Below are positions 6,331-10,990 of a stretch of DNA of 10,990 bases, one piece after another. Made by a program: the position numbers and the translations under genes. The stretch is from Limnohabitans sp. (GTDB taxonomy: Bacteria; Pseudomonadota; Gammaproteobacteria; Burkholderiales; Burkholderiaceae_C), in assembly GCA_023260735.1 (NCBI GenBank), contig JALQUL010000216.1, forward strand, positions 1-10,990, read 5' to 3'. Within the stretch, counting starts at the first letter, position 1, and each line of letters opens with the position of its first letter. Under the pieces are notes generated by a model. That model was not told the origin of the DNA and did no database searches. It saw nothing but the letters and a program-made list of their open reading frames with translations.

Positions 6331-7002
6331 ATGAGCCGTCATATATACCGTCTTTGTTACACCCAATCCCAAGCTAATCATACTAATTTAAAAGTATTCA
6401 AGTTAATTCTTGGGTGGCTTCGTCAATTTTTTGTCAAATCCACTCCAGTCTTAATTTGTATAAAACCCCAATCCCCACAACAGGCTAATGAAACTCATTT
6501 TAAGCTCACATCAACAGAATGTACTCCTGCAAAAACCAATCATAGTGCAACGAAGTCACAGCTTCAAAAAGTCCAATCCAATGAACATTCCGAACTTCAT
6601 TTGAATCATTCCAACAATCCCCTCACTACTTCGCCTCAAGAACTTCACAATCCGTTGCAAGACTTAGGGCAGATACCAGAGCAAACTCAGGGGTTAGGGC
6701 TTACTCTAGCTCAAAACAAAAACACCCAAGCTACAGTACCATCCATTAGCTTGCATCCTTTAGTGGAGGCAAGTAAAAAATCCAATTTGCTATTTTTAAA
6801 AGTTTATAACGGCCCTATATTTCAAGATAAAAAAGTGCTTGATTGCGCCAATAATCCAGACCAACAAACACCAAGCAGGCAAGCAATTACTTCAAGCACG
6901 GTGGTGCGTCAATTCCCGCCACAAGCCAAGCATAAAAATGGTGTTTTTATTAGCGGCAAAATGTCCGATATTTTTGCGCAACTTGACGCTTTAGTAGCTT
7001 AA
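6331..7002 (+). CDS. Hypothetical Gln/Asn/Ser/His-rich protein downstream of lexA
   Basis: I do not recognise this 223-residue protein. It has a short structured-looking N-terminus (MSRHIYRLCYT, then KVFKLILGWLRQFF at about 22-35, possibly an amphipathic helix). A long low-complexity middle (about 45-135) is rich in Gln, Asn, Ser, Thr and His and looks disordered. The C-terminus ends in GVFISGKMSDIFAQLDALVA, which looks like a folded or conserved tail. There is no signal peptide, convincing membrane segment or catalytic motif. AAGGA seven bases upstream supports the start, and codon use resembles the neighbours. It lies 121 bp behind lexA in the same direction with no evident terminator between, so SOS co-expression is possible. 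I found no LexA box of its own. Likely a real gene of unknown function. Confidence 0.7.
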   Translation: MSRHIYRLCYTQSQANHTNLKVFKLILGWLRQFFVKSTPVLICIKPQSPQQANETHFKLTSTECTPAKTNHSATKSQLQKVQSNEHSELHLNHSNNPLTTSPQELHNPLQDLGQIPEQTQGLGLTLAQNKNTQATVPSISLHPLVEASKKSNLLFLKVYNGPIFQDKKVLDCANNPDQQTPSRQAITSSTVVRQFPPQAKHKNGVFISGKMSDIFAQLDALVA

Positions 7003-7024
7003 CCAACACACTTAAAAGTTAGCA

Positions 7025-7039
7025 CCAATGGTACATTGG
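7025..7039. terminator. Small hairpin between convergent genes (weak terminator candidate)
   Basis: CCAATG, loop GTA, CATTGG: a perfect 6-bp stem in the 83-bp gap between the unknown gene and the convergent ZIP transporter. No real T-run follows on either strand, so termination here is only suggested by position. Confidence 0.3.
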
Positions 7040-7085
7040 AAATTAAGCAACTAAAGTTCTAATAATTAGTTTTACAGTTGTTTTA

Positions 7086-7907
7086 TTAATGGCTATGGCC
7101 ACCTAATAAACTAATCAAATGGACCAAGGCAATTCCCGAAAACAACCAAATTATTTGAATAATAGTATCTTGAATCGGTAGTTTTTTTTGTAATTGAGGA
7201 ATTAAATCGGCTAGTGCCACATAAATAAAACTACTAGAAGCTAAGACCAAAATAAAGGGTTGCAAAGCATCTATTGTTTCTAATAAAAAATAACCCAATA
7301 AACCACCAATTACCGTCACAGCACCCGACAAACTCACCTTTAACAAAGCAGTTTTGCGACTGTTTTTAGCCGATCTTAAAACCAATAAATCGCCCATATG
7401 ATGAGGGGTTTCATGTATTAAAACCGATAAGGCAGCTAATATACCTAATTTAAAGTCAGCCATAAAAGCCGAGGCAATTAAAATTCCATCACCAAAACAA
7501 TGCACGGCATCACCCGTCAAAATTGACCATGCACCCGTGTTTTTTTGTTCTGGTGAGCTTACATTTGCATGATGATAATGATGATGATGGCCTTCTAAAC
7601 TAGAATGCGAATCAGAGTGCGAATGCGAACCATGTTCATGGCCGTGATGCCATAATTGGGCTTTATCTAATAAAAAGAAAAAAATCACACCTACTAAAAA
7701 CACGCTTAATAAAGTGTGCGCGTCTTGATCAGACTGAAGCGATTCGGGTAATAAATGTAATAAAGCAGTAGACAACAAGGCACCTGCAGCAAAGCTAAGC
7801 ATATGGTTGGTGTGTTTTTCAAGAATTCTAAAGCTTAGGGCTGCAGACAACCAAACACTTCCCACTCCGGCCAATAAAGTACCTAAAATAATCGCAATTA
7901 AAATCAT
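7086..7907 (-). CDS. ZIP-family divalent metal transporter
   Basis: Inner-membrane transporter that moves Zn2+ or related divalent metals toward the cytoplasm. The 273-residue protein has about eight hydrophobic segments. A histidine-rich loop (about 87-113, including HHHHYHH) sits between segments three and four, as in ZIP proteins. The metal-site helices are GDAVHCFGDG (132-141; H136, C137, D140) and HETPHHMGD (165-173; H165, E166, H169, H170, D173). These resemble the LIV-1-type HNFxDG and HExPHExGD motifs, but Cys replaces Asn and His replaces the second Glu. I believe this pairing occurs in other Burkholderiales ZIPs, but that is from memory. The C-terminus GGHSH adds more histidines. 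The start is preceded by a modest GGAAA. A 7-bp inverted repeat lies just upstream (7920-7952). Metal specificity cannot be read. Confidence 0.92.
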   Translation of the reverse strand: MILIAIILGTLLAGVGSVWLSAALSFRILEKHTNHMLSFAAGALLSTALLHLLPESLQSDQDAHTLLSVFLVGVIFFFLLDKAQLWHHGHEHGSHSHSDSHSSLEGHHHHYHHANVSSPEQKNTGAWSILTGDAVHCFGDGILIASAFMADFKLGILAALSVLIHETPHHMGDLLVLRSAKNSRKTALLKVSLSGAVTVIGGLLGYFLLETIDALQPFILVLASSSFIYVALADLIPQLQKKLPIQDTIIQIIWLFSGIALVHLISLLGGHSH

Positions 7908-7919
7908 AAGATTTCCAAA

Positions 7920-7952
7920 TTAGAAGCAACAAATATTAACTCATTCTTCTAA
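7920..7952. promoter_or_regulatory. Inverted repeat upstream of the ZIP gene
   Basis: TTAGAAG (7920-7926) and CTTCTAA (7946-7952) are perfect complements 19 nt apart. They begin 12 bp before the ZIP start codon and could be an operator or leader stem. The sequence does not match the gammaproteobacterial Zur consensus I know. Confidence 0.25.
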
Positions 7953-7969
7953 GCTAAAAAAGAGAAATC

Positions 7970-8002
7970 AAAAAAAGACTGATACATACGCATCAGTCTT
8001 TT
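7970..8002 (-). terminator. Rho-independent terminator of the dienelactone hydrolase gene
   Basis: GACTGAT (7977-7983), loop of eight, ATCAGTC (7992-7998), flanked by A's on the left and TTTT on the right. Read on the minus strand the stem is followed by seven T's, a classic intrinsic terminator for the gene ending at 8119. The shorter T-run on the plus strand would make it weaker in that direction. Confidence 0.85.
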
Positions 8003-8118
8003 CACTACACAATACAACTCCCATTATTTCATCTATCTAGCTGACACCTGTAGTACTATATCCAACTCAATGAGACTAAATGGGTGTAATTGATATAAAG
8101 CGTGCATTTGTAAAAAGC

Positions 8119-9003
8119 TTATACACCGTGCTTTTTAAACCAAGCTAAACATTTTGCAAAGCCATCTTTGGCCGCATCTTCCCTGTAGCTCGGTCTGTAA
8201 TCAGCATGAAATGCGTGGGGTGCATCAGGGTAAATCACAAATTCGGACATTTTTGCAGCAAGGCTACCACCGGCCAAGGCCAACTTCATTTTTTCAACTG
8301 TATCGAGGGGAATTCCAGTATCTTTACCACCATAAAGGCCCAATACAGGGGCATTCAATTGGGCTACTTTATCAATTGGATGGCTAGGATTCATAGCGTT
8401 GCTTGCACCAACTAAGCGGCCATACCAAGCCACACCAGCTTTGATTTTAGCGTGTGCAGCATATAGCCAAGTAATTCGCCCCCCCCAACAAAAACCTGTA
8501 ATTGCGACTCTAGAAGTATCACCACCATTTTTTCCAACCCATGCTACTGTTGCGTCTAAGTCTTTAATGACTTGTTCATCTGGAACTTTAGAGACCACTT
8601 CGGCAATTAATTTGGCCATTTCAGCATACTGAACTGGATCGCCCTGGCGTTCAAATAAATCGGGAGCAATTGCCATATAACCTTGTTGTGCAAACCGATT
8701 AGCAACATCGGTAATATATTCGTGGAGTCCAAAAATTTCTTGGATGACCAAAACAACCGGTAAATTAGTTTTTCCTGCTGGTGCAGCCCTGTAAGCTGAT
8801 AACTTCACACCGTTAATGTCAATGGTGACCATTCCTACGTTTAAACCCTCAGATGAGGTTTTAATCGCAGTTTGCGCAGCTAATGGTGCGGCCGCTAAGG
8901 AATAACCCACCCCTAAACCTAGACTCACTGTTTGTAAAGCTCTTCTACGGCTTAAACCTGTGTGAGAAATTGAATCTGCAACTATTAAATTTTCGCTCGA
9001 CAT
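8119..9003 (-). CDS. Dienelactone hydrolase family protein with Tat signal peptide
   Basis: Alpha/beta hydrolase of the dienelactone hydrolase family; the founding enzyme opens dienelactone to maleylacetate. I choose the ATG at 9001-9003 (294 residues) because AAGGAG lies seven bases upstream and the protein then starts MSSENLIV. The longer frame to 9063 lacks this support. The N-terminus carries a twin-arginine signal: SRRRAL (18-23), a hydrophobic stretch, and a likely cleavage after PLAA near residue 43. This implies folded export to the periplasm, which is unusual since classical members are cytoplasmic. The catalytic triad fits: C172 in GFCWGG, D228 in GGKDTG, H263 in DAPHAF; E89 in IQEIFG matches the family Glu. 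C-terminal HADYRPSY is typical of this subgroup. The gene is monocistronic with a terminator at 7970-8002. The natural substrate is unknown. Confidence 0.93.
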   Translation of the reverse strand: MSSENLIVADSISHTGLSRRRALQTVSLGLGVGYSLAAAPLAAQTAIKTSSEGLNVGMVTIDINGVKLSAYRAAPAGKTNLPVVLVIQEIFGLHEYITDVANRFAQQGYMAIAPDLFERQGDPVQYAEMAKLIAEVVSKVPDEQVIKDLDATVAWVGKNGGDTSRVAITGFCWGGRITWLYAAHAKIKAGVAWYGRLVGASNAMNPSHPIDKVAQLNAPVLGLYGGKDTGIPLDTVEKMKLALAGGSLAAKMSEFVIYPDAPHAFHADYRPSYREDAAKDGFAKCLAWFKKHGV

Positions 9004-9010
9004 AAAACGT

Positions 9011-9016
9011 CTCCTT
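9011..9016 (-). promoter_or_regulatory. Shine-Dalgarno deciding the hydrolase start
   Basis: AAGGAG on the minus strand, seven bases before the ATG at 9001-9003. It selects this start over the upstream in-frame ATG at 9063. Confidence 0.8.
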
Positions 9017-9027
9017 GTTGTAAATAA

Positions 9028-9056
9028 ACTATGAGCCACGATTGACGATACACCAA
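9028..9056 (-). promoter_or_regulatory. Candidate sigma-70 promoter of the hydrolase gene
   Basis: On the minus strand TTGGTG (9056-9051), a 17-bp spacer and CATAGT (9033-9028) give 4/6 matches at each element. Transcription would start near 9021, leaving a short leader with the Shine-Dalgarno. This agrees with the start at 9003. Confidence 0.4.
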
Positions 9057-9292
9057 TACCCAAAATGAAAACAAAAAATTAAAAAAAACCACTAATTTGA
9101 ATACTATTTGGACTTTAGCTGATTTTTTTCAAAAGTTTACAACTGAGATGTAAAGTGTTACTTAATAATTCTTGATATGATGGATACTAATTGTTAAAAA
9201 AATTGCGTTTACCAATCTTTTACGGAAGATCAGTTGATTCATCAACACAATCTCATGTTTTAACAGTCACACCATTAATATTACAGGAATAG

Positions 9293-9358
9293 ATGATTGA
9301 TTCTCAACTTTATTATTTTCATGCACAAAGTTATTCAGGTCAATTTACCCCAATTTAA
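9293..9358 (+). CDS. Possible small protein, 21 residues
   Basis: ATG at 9293 with AGGA four bases upstream opens a 21-codon frame (starts MIDSQLYYFH, ends TPI) closed by TAA. It lies about 70 bp before the secreted lectin-like gene, on the same strand. The composition is not membrane-like. The only evidence is the ribosome binding site, so it may be chance. Confidence 0.2.
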   Translation: MIDSQLYYFHAQSYSGQFTPI

Positions 9359-9431
9359 ATAACTGCTTGATTTTTGTTGGTGTATTGTAAAAAAGCAATT
9401 TTGAATTGAAAACAATAAAGGTAACAATGGA

Positions 9432-10649
9432 ATGCTTGATTTCAAAATGAAAATAAATATGATTCATCGCTTTCTTATTTTGCTTGCCTGTGCATTTTCT
9501 ATTGGTATTTTAAATGCACAGCCCCTAATTACTACTGGGTTCAATAAAAACTCCACCGACCCTGGTTGGATTGCAGCAGGTCCAGCACACCTTACAAGCC
9601 AAGTCATTGATCCAATTGATAATGGTTGGCTACGCTTATCAGACACCACCCCTAACAGCCTTAGCAGTGTACTCAATCATACTGGCGGAATTTCCCCCAA
9701 AGATGGCTTGTCTATTCGATTCGACCTAGCCTCGTGGAAGTGGGAAATAAGTAATCAATTTGGCATGAGCTTTTTTTTATATGATGCCAAACTAGATATG
9801 ACGGGTGCCATAGGTAAAGAAGGACTGGGTTATTGCAAAGGTGTTGGGGCTTATTTAGGTCTAGGATTTGATGCCTACGGTTCATTTTCGTCAGCCACTA
9901 ATTGTGGTGAGCCCGTGACCAACCAACCCTTTGGTGTGGCTATTCGAGGACCACACAATGTGGCAAACGCACTATTGGCCAAAACTATTTTCCCTGCTGA
10001 TTTTCAAAGTCGAGCAAGCCAGCAAAGGCCCTACCCCAAGGAGGTACAACTAGATTTAATTCCTAAAAAAAATGGCGTGGGATATGCTGTTACGCTCAAG
10101 CTGAAAGATAGTTTTAGCAATGAAATAAAAACCATTTTTGAAAAAATAGATTTTCCGTATGCAGCCCCACCTTTGTTAAGAGTAGGTTTTGCTGCCACCT
10201 TAGGTAACGCTAAGGCAACCCAAGAAATAAAAAATCTAACAATCAGCAAGTTAGTGACTGCCAATATCAGCATAAAAGTCACTCCTAGTTTTCAAAATGC
10301 AACGATTGAAAAAAATAAACCAAGCACTTTCAGCTTGCAATTTCAATCAATGGACTCCAATACCCAAAAATTAAGTCAGGCATTTAGTTATCAATTGCCT
10401 AAAGGGCTTGTATTGGCTCAACCACTTAATTTAGGTGGTACTTGTTTTGGCACAATTACTGGAGGCTTAAAAAATACCAGCCTTGAAGTGGAGGCTGGCT
10501 TATTGTTCAGGTCTAGCCCATGCACCATTGTTTTTAATGTGACATCTACCACTCCTGGTATCTATAAAACAAGAATCGAGCAAGGCGAACTCAAAACATC
10601 TACTGGAGTGAATGACACCAGTGCAGAAGCAGTATTAGTGGTGAAGTAA
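9432..10649 (+). CDS. Secreted L-type-lectin-like protein with DUF11/DUF7933-like C-terminal domain
   Basis: Exported 405-residue protein. The N-terminus (MKINMIHRFLILLACAF...GILNA) is a Sec signal peptide with cleavage likely after Ala29. A jelly-roll-like N-terminal domain (about 31-275) has GWLRLSD (65-71), DGLSIRFDLA (91-100), GAYLGLGFDAYGSFS (139-153) and VAIRGP (169-174), the pattern of bacterial L-type lectin domains. The C-terminal domain (about 278-405), with SIKVTPSFQNATI, LPKGLVLAQP, GGTCFGT and SSPCTIVFNVTS, resembles DUF11/DUF7933 beta-sandwich domains of surface proteins. The mature chain has exactly four Cys (135, 158, 338, 364), one pair per domain, suggesting disulfides. No sorting signal is seen at the C-terminus (ends VLVVK). 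Starts at 9432, 9447 or 9459 are possible; AAAGG lies ten bases before the first. Likely carbohydrate binding or adhesion, by inference only. Confidence 0.78.
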   Translation: MLDFKMKINMIHRFLILLACAFSIGILNAQPLITTGFNKNSTDPGWIAAGPAHLTSQVIDPIDNGWLRLSDTTPNSLSSVLNHTGGISPKDGLSIRFDLASWKWEISNQFGMSFFLYDAKLDMTGAIGKEGLGYCKGVGAYLGLGFDAYGSFSSATNCGEPVTNQPFGVAIRGPHNVANALLAKTIFPADFQSRASQQRPYPKEVQLDLIPKKNGVGYAVTLKLKDSFSNEIKTIFEKIDFPYAAPPLLRVGFAATLGNAKATQEIKNLTISKLVTANISIKVTPSFQNATIEKNKPSTFSLQFQSMDSNTQKLSQAFSYQLPKGLVLAQPLNLGGTCFGTITGGLKNTSLEVEAGLLFRSSPCTIVFNVTSTTPGIYKTRIEQGELKTSTGVNDTSAEAVLVVK

Positions 10650-10718
10650 GGTGTGAAAAGCTAGGTTTTAATCATCTAGCCCAATATATTTGAGCTTTTA
10701 AAAAAACTTTAATGCCAC

Positions 10719-10737
10719 TGGGTGTTTGTCACACCCA
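10719..10737 (+). terminator. Hairpin downstream of the lectin-like gene
   Basis: TGGGTGT, five-base loop, ACACCCA: a perfect 7-bp GC-containing stem about 70 bp after the stop. The following stretch (AATGATTTT) is only weakly T-rich, so it is a moderate terminator candidate. Confidence 0.45.
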
Positions 10738-10778
10738 AATGATTTTGAAACCAATTCAATAAAAATGTACATTCAATA

Positions 10779-10812
10779 ACAAAAAAGCCCTTGTAGTCTT
10801 CTACAAGGGCTT
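10779..10812 (-). terminator. Rho-independent terminator of tRNA-Lys
   Basis: A perfect 12-bp stem (AAGCCCTTGTAG at 10785-10796, four-base loop, CTACAAGGGCTT at 10801-10812). On the minus strand it is followed by a run of six T's. It begins eight bases past the tRNA 3' end, so it ends the tRNA transcript. Confidence 0.92.
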
Positions 10813-10820
10813 GATGTGTA

Positions 10821-10896
10821 TGGTAGGACGTACAAGATTCGAACTTGTGACCAACGGATTAAAAGTCCGCTGCTCTACCAACTGAGCTAACGTCCC
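10821..10896 (-). tRNA. trnK: tRNA-Lys (anticodon UUU)
   Basis: The minus strand folds into a complete 76-nt cloverleaf: 7-bp acceptor stem, D arm GCTC-AGTTGGTA-GAGC, anticodon arm with loop CTTTTAA (anticodon TTT at 34-36), five-base variable region, T arm ACAAG-TTCGAAT-CTTGT, and encoded ACCA 3' end. It reads AAA/AAG codons as lysine. The first acceptor pair is G1-U72 rather than the G-C of E. coli tRNA-Lys. The -10 box TATAAT upstream and the terminator downstream suggest it is a single-gene transcript. Confidence 0.97.
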
Positions 10897-10902
10897 ACTC
10901 TT

Positions 10903-10920
10903 CTCAGCATTGCTGCTGAG
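10903..10920 (-). other. Hairpin in the tRNA-Lys 5' leader
   Basis: On the minus strand CTCAGCA-GCAA-TGCTGAG forms a perfect 7-bp stem with a GNRA-type tetraloop. It ends six bases before the mature tRNA and starts about where transcription should begin. The structure is seen; a role in leader processing or stability is inferred. Confidence 0.6.
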
Positions 10921-10926
10921 CCTTGA

Positions 10927-10932
10927 ATTATA
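10927..10932 (-). promoter_or_regulatory. -10 box of the tRNA-Lys promoter
   Basis: Perfect TATAAT on the minus strand, placing the start near 10920, the first base of the leader hairpin. No good -35 hexamer is seen at 16-18 bp; that region overlaps the end of the upstream gene. Confidence 0.6.
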
Positions 10933-10942
10933 GCGTGATTTT

Positions 10943-10990
10943 TCAGGCTTTCCGGGCCTTGACCAACATATTCATCACTTCTGTGGCGGC
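10943..10990 (-). CDS. C-terminal 15 residues of an unidentified protein (runs off right edge)
   Basis: On the minus strand an open frame enters from the right edge and ends at TGA (10943-10945), reading AATEVMNMLVKARKA. Its stop lies about ten bases before the tRNA-Lys -10 box. Too little is visible to assign a family. A helical basic tail is plausible for a real gene end, but the frame could also be chance. Confidence 0.4.
   Translation of the reverse strand, partial: AATEVMNMLVKARKA

Larger units (their letters stand above)
9004..9431. other. 428-bp intergenic region between hydrolase and lectin-like genes
   Basis: AT-rich, with no established gene. It contains the hydrolase promoter candidate at the left, small stem-loops TTTACA/TGTAAA (9136-9154) and GTTGAT/ATCAAC (9233-9246), and a 21-codon open frame with a ribosome binding site (9293-9358). 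At the right edge is a seven-codon frame overlapping the lectin-like gene's start. Divergent promoters are expected here. Confidence 0.5.

Noticed and set aside
7560..7640. Repetitive CAT/GAT-like triplets
   Set aside because: They encode the histidine-rich loop of the ZIP transporter and are not an independent repeat element.
8154..8632. Several plus-strand frames of 69-77 codons
   Set aside because: All are antisense shadows of the dienelactone hydrolase gene.
9004..9063. Twenty-codon N-terminal extension of the hydrolase
   Set aside because: The internal ATG at 9001-9003 has AAGGAG at ideal spacing and gives a normal Tat signal peptide; a promoter candidate overlaps the extension.
9771..9778. 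Run of eight T's in the lectin-like gene as a phase-variation tract
   Set aside because: It encodes Phe-Phe-Leu in an AT-rich genome where such runs are common; no other sign of phase variation.

Overview
The window is AT-rich bacterial DNA (roughly 40% G+C by eye) with standard-code genes. It reads as a chromosomal segment of a betaproteobacterium, probably a Burkholderiales relative with an unusually AT-rich genome. This rests on the style of the acyl-CoA dehydrogenase, LexA, ZIP transporter, dienelactone hydrolase and RsmB/NOP-type methyltransferase proteins and on the CTGT-N8-ACAG-type LexA sites. I recognise these from memory and ran no search. I see no insertion sequence, phage gene, CRISPR array, integrase or plasmid function.

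Left part (1-5308). The 5' part of an acyl-CoA dehydrogenase gene runs off the left edge on the minus strand. Its start codon is preceded by a Shine-Dalgarno sequence that abuts a nested palindrome. surE, also minus, lies upstream of it. A 348-bp gap holding three tandem 10-bp repeats separates surE from the divergent purN. A plus-strand group follows: purN (purine synthesis), an RsmB/NOP-family RNA cytosine methyltransferase, and a tusA-like sulfurtransferase only 22 bp behind it. A cytoplasmic L-asparaginase gene then converges on the minus strand.

Middle (5309-7907). lexA is divergent from the asparaginase gene. Two tandem LexA-type boxes lie between them, but much closer to the asparaginase start than to lexA. 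Downstream of lexA is an unrecognised 223-residue Gln/Asn/Ser/His-rich protein with a good ribosome binding site. It converges on a ZIP-family metal transporter with a histidine-rich cytoplasmic loop.

Right part (7908-10990). A Tat-exported dienelactone-hydrolase-family enzyme (minus strand) is followed by a clear intrinsic terminator. After a 428-bp gap comes a secreted two-domain protein (L-type-lectin-like domain plus a DUF11/DUF7933-like beta domain). Next are tRNA-Lys(UUU) on the minus strand, with its own terminator and a hairpin leader, and the last 15 codons of another minus-strand gene.

Most of this is ordinary housekeeping sequence and I find no convincing new multi-gene system. 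The items most worth a second look are the displaced LexA boxes, the unknown gene behind lexA, the lectin-like secreted protein, the palindrome at the acyl-CoA dehydrogenase start and the tRNA-Lys leader hairpin.
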